Origin: Actinobacillus seminis
GTDB lineage: Bacteria > Pseudomonadota > Gammaproteobacteria > Enterobacterales > Pasteurellaceae
Direction of reading: 5' to 3'
NCBI RefSeq assembly: GCF_002263215.1
Contig: NZ_NLFK01000004.1
Coordinates: 1 to 64,000 of the forward strand
Length of the DNA: 64,000 nt
Part shown: piece by piece, positions 9,065 through 20,422 of the stretch
Layout: every line of letters begins with the position of its first letter
Position numbering within the stretch: position 1 is the stretch's first letter
The notes under the pieces: generated by a model
The model's database searches: none
Seen by the model: the letters and a program-made list of their open reading frames with translations, nothing else
Told to the model about the DNA's origin: nothing
Position numbers and translations under genes: made by a program

Positions 9065-9886
9065 ATGGCTATCGTTAAATGTAAGCCGACCTCCGCTGGT
9101 CGTCGTCACGTTGTTAAAATCGTAAACCCTGAATTACATAAGGGTAAACCTTACGCACCATTGCTGGATACTAAATCTAAAACTGGTGGTCGTAATAATT
9201 TAGGACGTATCACTACTCGTCATATCGGTGGTGGTCATAAACAACATTACCGTTTAATCGATTTCAAACGTAACAAGTTAGATATCCCAGCGGTAGTTGA
9301 GCGTCTTGAATATGATCCAAATCGTTCTGCAAATATCGCTTTAGTGCTTTATAAAGATGGTGAACGTCGTTATATTTTAGCACCTAAAGGTTTAAGCGCA
9401 GGCGATCAAATCCAAGCTGGTGTGAATGCGCCAATTAAAGTTGGTAACTCATTACCAATGCGTAATATCCCGGTTGGTACAACTGTGCATAACGTTGAAT
9501 TAAAACCGGGTAAAGGCGGTCAAATCGCTCGTTCTGCCGGTGCGTATGTACAAATTATCGCTCGTGAAGGTAATTATGTGACTTTACGTCTTCGTTCCGG
9601 CGAAATGCGTAAAGTATTATCTGAGTGTGCTGCTACTATCGGAGAAGTAGGTAACTCAGAGCATATGCTTCGCGTACTTGGTAAAGCAGGTGCAAGCCGT
9701 TGGAGAGGTATTCGTCCAACTGTTCGTGGTACTGCAATGAACCCGGTTGACCACCCGCACGGTGGTGGTGAAGGTCGTAACTTCGGTAAACACCCTGTTA
9801 CACCTTGGGGCGTTCAAACCAAAGGTAAGAAAACTCGTCACAACAAACGTACTGATAAATTTATCGTACGTCGTCGTGGCAAATAA
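9065..9886 (+). CDS. rplB: 50S ribosomal protein L2
   Basis: 273 residues, standard length. The C-terminal block [20 protein letters not shown] carries the conserved histidine near the peptidyl transferase centre, and [19 protein letters not shown] is typical of the N-terminal half. Preceded by GGAGG. Confidence 0.98.
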   Translation: MAIVKCKPTSAGRRHVVKIVNPELHKGKPYAPLLDTKSKTGGRNNLGRITTRHIGGGHKQHYRLIDFKRNKLDIPAVVERLEYDPNRSANIALVLYKDGERRYILAPKGLSAGDQIQAGVNAPIKVGNSLPMRNIPVGTTVHNVELKPGKGGQIARSAGAYVQIIAREGNYVTLRLRSGEMRKVLSECAATIGEVGNSEHMLRVLGKAGASRWRGIRPTVRGTAMNPVDHPHGGGEGRNFGKHPVTPWGVQTKGKKTRHNKRTDKFIVRRRGK

Positions 9887-9896
9887 TATTCATTAA

Positions 9897-10187
<291 letters not shown>

Positions 10188-10194
10188 GGGGTAA

Positions 10195-10530
<336 letters not shown>

Positions 10531-10547
10531 TCGTAGAGGAATAGCAA

Positions 10548-11255
10548 ATGGGTCAAAAAGTACATCCACATGGTATTCGCCTAGGTATTGTTAAGCCTTG
10601 GAGCTCTACTTGGTTCGCGAATACACAAGATTTCGCTGATAATTTAGAGGGCGATTTCAAAGTACGTAAATTCTTAAATAAAGAATTGGCGAATGCTTCC
10701 GTGTCACGCATCACTATTGAGCGTCCGGCAAAAAGTATTCGTGTCACAATTCACACAGCTCGTCCCGGTATCGTTATCGGTAAAAAAGGCGAAGATGTTG
10801 AAAAATTACGTAACGCAGTAGCAAATATTGCAGGCGTTCCGGCTCAAATCAACATTGCTGAAGTGAAAAAACCTGAATTAGATGCAAAATTAGTTGCAGA
10901 TAGTATCGCTTCTCAATTAGAGCGTCGTGTTATGTTCCGTCGTGCAATGAAACGCGCGGTACAAAATGCAATGCGCTTAGGTGCTAAAGGTATCAAAGTT
11001 GAAGTAAGCGGTCGTTTAGGTGGTGCAGAGATTGCACGTTCTGAGTGGTATCGTGAAGGTCGTGTACCTCTACATACATTACGTGCGGACATCGATTATA
11101 ACACTGCTGAAGCTCATACTACTTACGGCGTTATCGGCGTTAAAGTATGGATCTTCAAAGGTGAGATTCTTGGTGGAATGGCTGCAATTGCACAACAACC
11201 GGAACAACAACCTGCCGCGCCTAAGAAGGCACCACGCGGTAAAGGTCGTAAATAA
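10548..11255 (+). CDS. rpsC: 30S ribosomal protein S3
   Basis: 235 residues. An N-terminal KH domain with [10 protein letters not shown] (GXXG loop, near residue 78) is followed by the C-terminal domain ([20 protein letters not shown]). S3 is at the mRNA entry channel. The C-terminus has a Q/P-rich then basic tail ([21 protein letters not shown]). Confidence 0.98.
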   Translation: MGQKVHPHGIRLGIVKPWSSTWFANTQDFADNLEGDFKVRKFLNKELANASVSRITIERPAKSIRVTIHTARPGIVIGKKGEDVEKLRNAVANIAGVPAQINIAEVKKPELDAKLVADSIASQLERRVMFRRAMKRAVQNAMRLGAKGIKVEVSGRLGGAEIARSEWYREGRVPLHTLRADIDYNTAEAHTTYGVIGVKVWIFKGEILGGMAAIAQQPEQQPAAPKKAPRGKGRK

Positions 11256-11268
11256 GGAGAATTGTTAA

Positions 11269-11678
<410 letters not shown>

Positions 11679-11679
<1 letters not shown>

Positions 11680-11870
11680 TGAAAGCTCAAGAACTACGTA
11701 CAAAAACTGTTGAAGAGCTGAATGCTGAATTGGTTAACTTGTTAGGTGAGCAATTCAAATTGCGTATGCAAGCAGCCACCGGTCAGCTTCAACAAACCCA
11801 TCAGTTAAAACAAGTGCGTCGCAGTATTGCACAAGTGAAAACTGTATTAACCGAGAAGGCGGGTGAGTAA
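11679..11870 (+). CDS. rpmC: 50S ribosomal protein L29
   Basis: 63 residues, two-helix protein beginning [18 protein letters not shown]. It sits beside L23 at the exit tunnel. One-base overlaps with rplP and rpsQ on either side. Confidence 0.97.
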
Positions 11871-12124
11871 TGACTGATAAAATTCGTACCGTGCAAGGTA
11901 AAGTTGTTAGTGACAAAATGGATAAATCCTTCGTTGTCGCTATTGAACGTAAGGTTAAACACCCACTTTATGGTAAGTTTATCCGTCGTACAACTAAACT
12001 ACATGTACACGATGAAAACAACGAAGCGAAATTAGGTGATGTTGTTGAAATTAGAGAGTGTCGTCCACTTTCTAAAACTAAATCTCACACTTTAGTTCGC
12101 GTTGTTGAAAAAGCAGTAGCTTAA
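11870..12124 (+). CDS. rpsQ: 30S ribosomal protein S17
   Basis: 84 residues with the OB-fold signature [25 protein letters not shown] and [21 protein letters not shown]. Primary 16S rRNA binding protein. Last gene of the cluster; a terminator follows 20 bp later rather than the usual rplN. Confidence 0.98.
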   Translation: MTDKIRTVQGKVVSDKMDKSFVVAIERKVKHPLYGKFIRRTTKLHVHDENNEAKLGDVVEIRECRPLSKTKSHTLVRVVEKAVA

Positions 12125-12143
12125 TCAACAGACTAATCTAATA

Positions 12144-12176
12144 AAAAACCCTAGTATTGTTACTGGGGTTTTTTTA
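12144..12176 (+). terminator. S10 operon terminator
   Basis: CCCTAGTA-ttgt-TACTGGGG stem followed by seven T (12151-12176). Confidence 0.85.
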
Positions 12177-12272
12177 GGGATGATGTTTTCTCTTTTTCGG
12201 TTTGATGTTTATTCTCTATTTCTTAAGCGAAAGTGCGGCTATTTTTGCATAATTTTTGTGTCAGAAAACTGC

Positions 12273-12962
12273 TTATCTTTCCCGATCGTCCACGCCAATC
12301 AGTAGATATTCTCCATTTTCATTACAAAGGCTGCGGAAACCGACATTGGTAACTTTAAACGGGGTTTTGTCGCAGAGTGGGAGATAGTCAAAGTTATCAT
12401 GGTGGTGACCGTGAAATACATGACTGACGCCCATTTTCATTGCCAATGAATTGATGATTTGAAAACCGGATGGATGTGGTTTTGGGGCTTCATGACAGAT
12501 TAAAATATCGGCTTTTTGTTGCTCAAGGCATTCGATATCTGATGGGAAAATTGATGTACGATGTCTTAAGGGGATACCACCGCGCCAGATTTTTTCTTGT
12601 GAACAATATTGACAATAGTGGATGGGATCCAAAAATAATGGTTTATTCGGCGGCATCCAAATTTGTCCTCGAAAAACGCCGCCAAGCCCGGCAATGCGCT
12701 TGCCTTGAATTTTCACTACGCGGTTGTGTAAATTGCGAGTTTTCCATTCCGACCCCCACAAGGATTCAAAAGCAGCGGTGGTTTTACTGTCGTGGTTACC
12801 ATGAATAAACCAGAGATCACAATATTTTGCTAAATTATCTAGTTCGTCGGTATTGGTGAGTTGTAAATCGCCAAGTATGATCAGTGCCAAATCCTTCTGA
12901 TTTTTAACAAAGGGATAGAGGTGCGCGTAACTTCCATGCGGGTCACCAGCAAACAAAATCAT
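12273..12962 (-). CDS. Calcineurin-like metallophosphoesterase
   Basis: 229 residues. The five metallophosphoesterase motifs are present in order: GDPHGS (6-11), GDLQ (31-34), GNHDS (55-59), CHEAP (near 150) and GHHHDN (near 185), giving a two-metal hydrolase. The substrate cannot be deduced. No signal peptide, so cytoplasmic. It ends near the S10 operon, convergent with it, and its start is only eight bases after the nadR stop, so the two may be cotranscribed. It could be a nucleotide or pyrophosphate phosphatase, but this is a guess. Confidence 0.75.
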   Translation of the reverse strand: MILFAGDPHGSYAHLYPFVKNQKDLALIILGDLQLTNTDELDNLAKYCDLWFIHGNHDSKTTAAFESLWGSEWKTRNLHNRVVKIQGKRIAGLGGVFRGQIWMPPNKPLFLDPIHYCQYCSQEKIWRGGIPLRHRTSIFPSDIECLEQQKADILICHEAPKPHPSGFQIINSLAMKMGVSHVFHGHHHDNFDYLPLCDKTPFKVTNVGFRSLCNENGEYLLIGVDDRER

Positions 12963-12970
12963 GCTTTATT

Positions 12971-14297
<1,327 letters not shown>

Positions 14298-14307
14298 GGA
14301 AATTTGG

Positions 14308-14556
14308 TTAATTTCCAGTTTGGGCAAGATATTGTTCTAGGCGTTTTTCTAGGTCTGCCAATTTTTCTCGGGTACGTAGCAACACTTGTGTTTGTACATC
14401 AAACTCTTCACGAGTGACTAAATCCAATTTGGATAATTGCGCTTGTAACGTTTGCTTTAATTTTGCTTCGGCATCTTGCCCTAATTCTTTAATACCCTGC
14501 GGTAAGGTATCTTGGATTTGTTGAATGATTTGTTCAATTTTTTTTGGGTTAAGCAT
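14308..14556 (-). CDS. ubiK: Ubiquinone biosynthesis accessory factor UbiK (YqiC family)
   Basis: 82 residues, BMFP family. A helical N-terminus ([19 protein letters not shown]) is followed by a C-terminal coiled coil ([21 protein letters not shown]), the family hallmark. In E. coli UbiK binds UbiJ and helps aerobic ubiquinone synthesis. It may be cotranscribed with nadR, but an inverted uptake-signal pair lies between them. Confidence 0.88.
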   Translation of the reverse strand: MLNPKKIEQIIQQIQDTLPQGIKELGQDAEAKLKQTLQAQLSKLDLVTREEFDVQTQVLLRTREKLADLEKRLEQYLAQTGN

Positions 14557-14680
14557 AAAAACCTCATATTTTCTTTACATTTTTATGATTCCTCTATTGT
14601 AGTCAATCTTATTATAAATAAAAACATTTTTTCTTCTCTGTAGATTACAAGATAGGAAGTTTTCGTTATAATAACGAGCA

Positions 14681-14816
14681 ATTCTCAGGGCAGGGTGTAA
14701 TTCCCTACCGGTGGTAAGTCAAATGATAAGCCCACGAGCGTTTACCTTTATGGTAAAGTCAGCAGATTTGGTGTAAATCCAAAGCCGACAGTGATAGTCT
14801 GGATGAAAGAGAATAA
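14681..14816 (+). ncRNA. FMN riboswitch (RFN element)
   Basis: All conserved RFN blocks are readable in order: TTCTCAGGGCAGGGTGTAA, TTCCCTACCGGTGGTAAG, AAGCCCACGAGC, GGTGTAAATCCAAAGCCGAC and AGTCTGGATGAAAGAGAA. It precedes ribB and should repress it when FMN is plentiful. A 42-codon ORF begins inside its last conserved block. Confidence 0.97.
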
Positions 14817-14931
14817 ACAAGTCTTGTTCGCAAGACTTGCGCTTTTTATTTTGCTGTTAACTTCATTTCTTAACGGAGAAATAAAATTTCTCATCGCCCT
14901 GATTCTGGTATCTGTCATTAATTTTATATAA
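14803..14931 (+). CDS. Possible 42-residue hydrophobic leader peptide of ribB
   Basis: An ATG in the conserved 3' strand of the riboswitch (GGATGAAAGAGAA) opens a frame of 42 codons that reads through the terminator hairpin and stops 11 bases before the ribB ATG. The peptide begins [19 protein letters not shown] and is hydrophobic, long enough to span a membrane (residues about 12-42). No convincing ribosome binding site precedes it, and the ATG would be paired in the FMN-bound state. It may be a translated control element, a small membrane protein or chance. Confidence 0.35.
   Translation: MKENKQVLFARLALFILLLTSFLNGEIKFLIALILVSVINFI
14818..14852 (+). terminator. Riboswitch expression-platform terminator
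   Basis: CAAGTCTTG-ttcg-CAAGACTTG, a perfect nine-base-pair stem with a UUCG-type loop, followed by cgcTTTTTATTTT. It begins directly after the aptamer and is the likely FMN-controlled terminator. Confidence 0.9.
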
Positions 14932-14941
14932 GGATTTTACT

Positions 14942-15586
14942 ATGAATCAGTCAGTATTAGCGCCTTTCGGCGATTCAGAACAACGTGTTAAAAATGCACT
15001 TGAATCCTTCAAACAAGGAAACGGCATTTTAGTGTTGGATGATGAAGATCGTGAAAACGAAGGTGATCTTATTTTCCCAGCAGAAACGATCACGCCGGAA
15101 CAAATGGCAATATTGATCCGTTATGGCAGCGGGATTGTATGTCTTTGTATTACGGATGAGTTATGTAAGCAATTGGATTTACCGTCCATGGTGCAGGATA
15201 ATACCAGTACTAATAAAACCGCATTTACCGTGACTATTGAAGCGGCAAAAGGTGTGACTACCGGCGTTTCTGCGTCTGATCGTGTGACAACAATTCGTGC
15301 AGCCATTGCTGATGGCGCGAAACCGGGGGATTTACATAGACCGGGACACGTATTTCCATTAAGAGCACAAACTGATGGTGTTCTTGTTCGCCGCGGTCAT
15401 ACCGAAGCATCTATCGATCTTGCCCGCCTCGCGGGTTACAAACCTGCAGGCGTTATCTGTGAAATTACTAACGACAATGGCACCATGGCACGTGCTCCGG
15501 AAATCGTTGCGTTTGCCCGAAAATTTGGCTATCCCGTTGTTACTATCGAAGATTTAGTGGCATATCGTTTGAAATATTCGATTTGA
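14942..15586 (+). CDS. ribB: 3,4-dihydroxy-2-butanone 4-phosphate synthase
   Basis: 214 residues, monofunctional RibB length. It converts ribulose 5-phosphate to dihydroxybutanone phosphate and formate, a branch of riboflavin synthesis. Active-site blocks: [17 protein letters not shown] (about 35-51), [10 protein letters not shown] near 140 and [16 protein letters not shown] near 155. No GTP cyclohydrolase II domain is fused. Ribosome binding site AAGGA; expression controlled by the upstream FMN riboswitch. Confidence 0.97.
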   Translation: MNQSVLAPFGDSEQRVKNALESFKQGNGILVLDDEDRENEGDLIFPAETITPEQMAILIRYGSGIVCLCITDELCKQLDLPSMVQDNTSTNKTAFTVTIEAAKGVTTGVSASDRVTTIRAAIADGAKPGDLHRPGHVFPLRAQTDGVLVRRGHTEASIDLARLAGYKPAGVICEITNDNGTMARAPEIVAFARKFGYPVVTIEDLVAYRLKYSI

Positions 15587-15630
15587 TTTTTTACTCAGCC
15601 TTACGTTGAGTCGAGAGAATAATTAAAATG

Positions 15631-15663
15631 TCCGTATCTGAATTGGTTTTTATCAGATACGGA
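15631..15663. terminator. Bidirectional terminator between ribB and araA
   Basis: TCCGTATCTGA and TCAGATACGGA form a perfect 11-bp stem around a short T-rich loop, between convergent genes. Confidence 0.75.
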
Positions 15664-15674
15664 TGTTTGTTGGT

Positions 15675-17162
15675 TTATTTATAAGCCATTTCATTCCAAT
15701 GTAATTGGTTTTTGAAGTCGCTTAATTTGGTTTCTGCATGAATATGTACAAATTCGACACCTAGGTATTCGGCGAACATCTGTAGCATTTCGGCGTCAAT
15801 ATCTAAGCTAAACACGCTGTGATGTGCGCCGCCGGCAAGTACCCAAGCCTGTGTGCCGATATCAAAATTTGGCTTTAATTTCCAAAAGGCGTGACCTACG
15901 GGTAATTTTGGCATAGCTTGTGGTTTTTCTACCGCTTCTAAATCAGCAACGATCATTCTAAACCGATTGCCCATATCGACAATTGTTGTATTAATAGCAT
16001 TTCCGGATTTTGAGCTAAAAATCAGACGAGTAGGATCTTCTTTTCCTCCAATACCGAGTGGCTGAATATCAAGTAACGGTTTATCTTCGGCAATTGAGGG
16101 ACAAACTTCTAACATATGTGCACCTAGTACCAATTCGTTTTGTTCATCTAGATTGTAGGTGTAGTCTTCCATAAAAGACGTCCCTTTTGTTAGACCATAA
16201 CTCATCACTTTCAATGCACGGACTAAGGCAGCGGTTTTCCAGTCGCCTTCTGCACCAAAACCATAACCTTGTTGCATCAAACGCTGTATAGCTAATCCCG
16301 GCAATTGCTTTAATCCATTGAGATTTTCAAAGGTATCGGTGAAAGCGTGGAAACCGCCTTTTTCTAAAAAAGTTTTTAAACCGAGTTCAATTTTGGCACT
16401 GTCTAAAAGTGCGGTACGTTTTTTGCCATTTTCTTTAAGGTAATCGACCAGTTGATAGCTTTTTTCATATTCTGCGACCAATTTTTGAGCATCTTGTTCG
16501 GATACTTGATTGATATGTTCTACTAATTGATAAACACCATATCCGTTGACGCTGTAGCCAAATTTAATTTGTGCTTCAACTTTATCTCCTTCAGTAACAG
16601 CAACTTCACGCATATTGTCACCAAATCGCGCAATTTTTAGGTGTTTTTGATCGTAAATAGCCGTGATTACGCGCATCCAACGATCAAGTTTTTGTCTTAC
16701 GCTTTCACTTTGCCAATGTCCTACTAGGATAGTTTTAGGTTTACGCAGCCTTGCGGTGAGAAAACCGAATTCGCGATCACCGTGAGCAGTTTGGTGTAAG
16801 TTCATGTAATTCATATCAATTTCCTTCCAAGGAATTGTTGGATAAAATTGAGTATGGAATTGTAAGAGAGGTTTGGTTAATTGTGATAAGCCGGCAATCC
16901 ACATTTTTGCAGGTGAAAAAGTATGCATCCAAGCCATCACACCAATACAAACATCCGTATTATTGGCAGCTTGGCATAAACGTAAAATGTCATCCGGTGT
17001 TGTTGCTAATTCTTTTAATTTTATTTGTACAAAAAGGTGTTGTTGGTTTAGATATTGCGTGACTTGTTGTGCATGTTGTTGTACTTGTTTTAGTGCCTCC
17101 TCTCCATAGAGATGTTGGCTGCCAACCACGAACCATACTTCTAATTTTTTGATAAACTCCAT
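15675..17162 (-). CDS. araA: L-arabinose isomerase
   Basis: 495 residues against 500 in E. coli, and closely similar along its length. It converts L-arabinose to L-ribulose. Recognisable blocks are VWFVVGSQHLYG (N-terminus), WMHTFSPAKMWIAGL, QTAHGDREFGF, KIARFGDNMREVAVTEGDKV, KQLPGLAIQRLMQQGYGFGAEGDWK with a catalytic Glu, and GAHHSVFS with metal-binding histidine. It is the last gene of the arabinose locus; the ribulokinase-like gene lies 38 bp upstream. No araD is present nearby. Confidence 0.97.
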   Translation of the reverse strand: MEFIKKLEVWFVVGSQHLYGEEALKQVQQHAQQVTQYLNQQHLFVQIKLKELATTPDDILRLCQAANNTDVCIGVMAWMHTFSPAKMWIAGLSQLTKPLLQFHTQFYPTIPWKEIDMNYMNLHQTAHGDREFGFLTARLRKPKTILVGHWQSESVRQKLDRWMRVITAIYDQKHLKIARFGDNMREVAVTEGDKVEAQIKFGYSVNGYGVYQLVEHINQVSEQDAQKLVAEYEKSYQLVDYLKENGKKRTALLDSAKIELGLKTFLEKGGFHAFTDTFENLNGLKQLPGLAIQRLMQQGYGFGAEGDWKTAALVRALKVMSYGLTKGTSFMEDYTYNLDEQNELVLGAHMLEVCPSIAEDKPLLDIQPLGIGGKEDPTRLIFSSKSGNAINTTIVDMGNRFRMIVADLEAVEKPQAMPKLPVGHAFWKLKPNFDIGTQAWVLAGGAHHSVFSLDIDAEMLQMFAEYLGVEFVHIHAETKLSDFKNQLHWNEMAYK

Positions 17163-17200
17163 TGCCTCATTCCTTCTTTTAACTAAAATATCATGATTTC

Positions 17201-18785
17201 CTACCGCACTTTTGCTGCCGCTTTTGCAACATGTAGCCCTTTTTGGTAGTGCTGTATAAATTTTTCATATCCTTTCACCATTTCTTGTACCGGATAAACG
17301 GTAATGACTTCGGCATTCTGGAAAATATGCCGATCTAAATATTGCTCCAATGACAAATCGTTGGCTTTATGGAGATAACTTGCGAGTAATGCAATTCCCC
17401 AAGCCCCCCCTTCTGTTGCTGTTTCCATGGTTGTTATTGGAATATTTAAAGCGGATGCTAAAATTTTTGAGGCGACATTTTGTGTTTTAAAAATGCCACC
17501 ATGTGCCAAAATTTGTGAGATTTCGACTTTTTCTTGTTGAGTCAGAATATCCATACCCAATTTCATTGCACCAAAGGCACTATACAATAGTGAACGTATA
17601 AGATTGGCGAGGTTAAAAGCACTTTGTGTTGGGTGAATAAGTAGCGGACAACCGCTGGCTAAACCAAGACCATGTTCACCGGAATAGAATCCATAAGATA
17701 ATACTTGACCACAATCTTCATCTCCGGCCAAGGCTTGAGTAAACAAAGTTTCATACAGCCGGGTTGACGTATGATGCATGCCAAAAGCGGTTAAACATTC
17801 ACTAAATATTTTCATCCAAGCATTAATATCCGTCGTACAGTTATTGGCATGTGCCATAGCAACAGTTTTTCCTGCCGGAGTGGTCACCATATCTAAATTT
17901 TCATAAACTTGTGAGAGTTTTTTTTCCAATACAATCATAGCAAAAGCTGAAGTACCGGCAGAAATATTACCGGTTCTGGCTTTGATGCTGTTGGTGGCTA
18001 TCATTCCGGTTCCGGCATCACCTTCCGGTGGACAAAGCGGGCAGCCTGCTTGAAGATTACCGCTTGGATCGATTAATCCCGCGCCTTTTTCAGTTAAGTA
18101 ACCGGCATTTTCTCCGGCACGTAATACTTTAGGCAAAATATTAGCGATTTTCCATGAGTATTGTTTTTCGGCGATTAATTGATCAAATTTTTGTAGCATG
18201 GCTTGATCATAATCACAACTTTGTGAATTGATCGGAAACATACCGGAGGCATCGCCAATCCCTAGTACTTTTTGATCGGTTAAACACCAATGTATGTAGC
18301 CGGATAATGTTGTGAGGTAGTTAATTTGAGGAAGATGTTCTTCTTCGTTTAAAATAGCTTGGTAAAGATGTGCGATGCTCCAACGTTGTGGAATATTATG
18401 CTGAAAAAGAGCGGTCAAGTTTTTTTGCAGAATTTGCAGTAATATTATTACGCCAAGTCCGAAATGGTACGAGCAGTTTTTTATCACAATCAAAAGGCAT
18501 ATACCCGTGCATCATAGCACTAATTCCAATTGCGCTAACTTTTGTTATGGATGTGTGATATTTCTGTTGCACTGATTTCGCTAAATTGCGATAAGCTTCT
18601 TGCACACCAAACCAAATATCTTGTTGAGAATATGTCCAAATATTATCAATTAATTGGTTTTCCCAATCAAATCCGCCTGTCGCTAGAATTGTTCCACTCT
18701 TATCAATTAAGACGGTTTTAATTCTGGTTGAGCCGAGTTCTATGCCGATGGAAATATTTTCATTAATCATTATCCCTGTATTCAT
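17201..18785 (-). pseudogene. FGGY-family sugar kinase, probable L-ribulokinase, one frameshift
   Basis: The N-terminal piece (18785 down to about 18427) has the actin-like ATPase motif GIELGSTRIKTVLIDKSG. The rest (to 17201) holds CPPEGDAGTGMIATN, NISAGTSAFAMIV and HGGIFKTQNVASKILASAL. The two join in frame if the T7 run at 18420-18426 loses one base, giving NSAKNLTALFQHN and a protein of about 527 residues, so this is probably a sequencing error in an intact gene. It is unlike E. coli AraB in sequence but sits where araB would be, beside araA. L-ribulose is the inferred substrate; L-xylulose or another ketose is possible. Confidence 0.8.
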
Positions 18786-18797
18786 ATTGCCTCCAAA

Positions 18798-19745
18798 TCA
18801 AGCTTTATTAAATAATGTATTTTTTTGTAAAAATATGAATAAGATAAGCAATAAACCCCATAATATCATTGTGATATAACTACTTACCCCTAACATATTT
18901 AATCCACTTTCTATGATTTGTAATAAAATGAGCGCAAGTATAATGCCAAGAAAGCGCCCCCTTCCTCCATCAGGATTAAATCCTCCTAAGACGGTGGCAA
19001 GGATGGATGTTAGTAGATAAGAATCGCCATAAGAAGCTTTGGCAGAGTTTAGTTTTGACATCATTAGTAAGCCTGCAAAAACACAGAGAATAGCCGAAAT
19101 AATATAAACATAAATTAAGATTTTTTTTGTGTTAATGCCGGAATAGAAAGTGGCTTTTTCATTATTTCCGATAAAGTAAATGGCTTTTCCTGTTGTGTTT
19201 TTTTCTAAGAAAATCCATGAAAATAAGAATAAAGCTAAAAATATAATGATCGGTAGAGGGATAAGAAAAAACGTAGATTCATTAATACTTAAAATTATGT
19301 TAGGATAATTAGCAATTGTTGAACCATTGGTTGCTAATATATTTAATCCATTTATTAATGTCATTGTTCCTAAGGTAGCTAGGATTGGTGATACTCTAAT
19401 AACTGCAATTAGTGTGCCATTAATTATGCCAACAATTAATGCACATAATAAACTTATAATGATTCCTAGTATGATATAGCTATTATTTTCAAATTGAGTT
19501 GAAAAATAGGCAATTATTAGAGAGCAGGCATTCATTGTTGCAATAATAGATAAATTAATTCCTCCGGTTAATATAGTAATTGCCATCGCTAATGTTAATA
19601 TCCCTAATACTGGTATTTGTGCGGCTATTGATTGAAAATTTGATATAGACCAAAAAATATCTGGTATTAATATGCTAAATGATATTATGGCAATAATAAA
19701 TAAAATAAGTAAATACTTGATGGAATTATCAGTGATATTTTTCAT
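18798..19745 (-). CDS. Sugar ABC transporter permease (RbsC/LsrC-type), first
   Basis: 315 residues, BPD_transp_2 family (ribose/arabinose-type permeases) with 8-10 hydrophobic segments. The family features ILTLAMAITILTGGINLSI near residue 50 and SILATVLGGFNPDGGRGRF near residue 245 are clear. The AAGGAA ribosome binding site is well placed. It is the second of two adjacent permeases served by one ATPase, an arrangement known from the Lsr and YtfT-YjfF systems. Position between araC and araA suggests arabinose import. Confidence 0.87.
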   Translation of the reverse strand: MKNITDNSIKYLLILFIIAIISFSILIPDIFWSISNFQSIAAQIPVLGILTLAMAITILTGGINLSIIATMNACSLIIAYFSTQFENNSYIILGIIISLLCALIVGIINGTLIAVIRVSPILATLGTMTLINGLNILATNGSTIANYPNIILSINESTFFLIPLPIIIFLALFLFSWIFLEKNTTGKAIYFIGNNEKATFYSGINTKKILIYVYIISAILCVFAGLLMMSKLNSAKASYGDSYLLTSILATVLGGFNPDGGRGRFLGIILALILLQIIESGLNMLGVSSYITMILWGLLLILFIFLQKNTLFNKA

Positions 19746-19754
19746 ATTTATTCC

Positions 19755-20405
19755 TTAATAAGAGAAACTTTTTCTGTTTGTTATTGCATTGAGACTAATA
19801 CTGAGGCTGATAATACAGCCAGTAATAACCATTTGCCAATAAGAGGAAACATTTAATAAATTAAGCCCATTTTGAATTATAGCCAATAGCGCAACCCCCA
19901 TAACTGTTCCTAGTAGTGAGCCTTTTCCTCCAGTTAAACTGGTTCCACCTAGAACAACGGCAGCTAATACAGTAAGTTCATAGCCTAAGAGAGAATCTGG
20001 AGCTACTGATTGTACGGTATAAGATTGTACAATACCGGCAAGTCCTGACATTAGCCCCATATATCCATAAGCAAATAAATGAAGTTTTAAAATACTAAAT
20101 CCTATCCGAGAAGTTGCATCTTTGTTACCACCGAGAGCATAGATCTGTCTTCCGACAGTTAATTTGGTGATAATAATACCGGTTAATAAAATTGCAAATA
20201 AAGCAATAATAATTTGGAATGATAATCCATATGTAAAGCTATCTTCTGAAACAGATTTAAAGAAAATAATTTCTTCTTGAAACCATTCTGGGTAATCATA
20301 TAACCATACACCTTTGGTAATATAAAGTAGCGCTCCATAGAATATATTAAGAGTAGATATAGTAATAATAATAGAAGGGACATTTAATTTATTAACAAGA
20401 ATAGC
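19755..20405 (-). CDS. Sugar ABC transporter permease (RbsC/LsrC-type), second, 5' end missing
   Basis: The frame reads continuously from the A-run at 20406 (AILVNKLNVPSIIITISTL) through KGVWLYDYPEWFQEE, TVGRQIYALGGNKDATSRIG and VLGGTSLTGGKGSLLGTVMG to the stop at 19755. About 216 residues remain of a family usually near 320-340, so the first 100 or so residues, including the start codon, are absent. The missing part coincides with a 17-A run joining it directly to the ATPase 3' region, so an assembly gap is more likely than a real deletion. Confidence 0.82.
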   Translation of the reverse strand, partial: AILVNKLNVPSIIITISTLNIFYGALLYITKGVWLYDYPEWFQEEIIFFKSVSEDSFTYGLSFQIIIALFAILLTGIIITKLTVGRQIYALGGNKDATSRIGFSILKLHLFAYGYMGLMSGLAGIVQSYTVQSVAPDSLLGYELTVLAAVVLGGTSLTGGKGSLLGTVMGVALLAIIQNGLNLLNVSSYWQMVITGCIISLSISLNAITNRKSFSY

Positions 20406-20422
20406 AAAAAAAAAAAAAAAAA
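20406..20422. other. 17-A run marking a probable collapsed assembly gap
   Basis: Seventeen A in a row separate the broken ATPase C-terminus (frame reads ...YYNSHRI then poly-F) from the broken permease N-terminus. The other two long A runs in the window (2408-2422, 21906-21921) adjoin sequencing adaptor. By family lengths, roughly 30 codons of the ATPase and 100 or more of the permease are missing. Confidence 0.7.
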
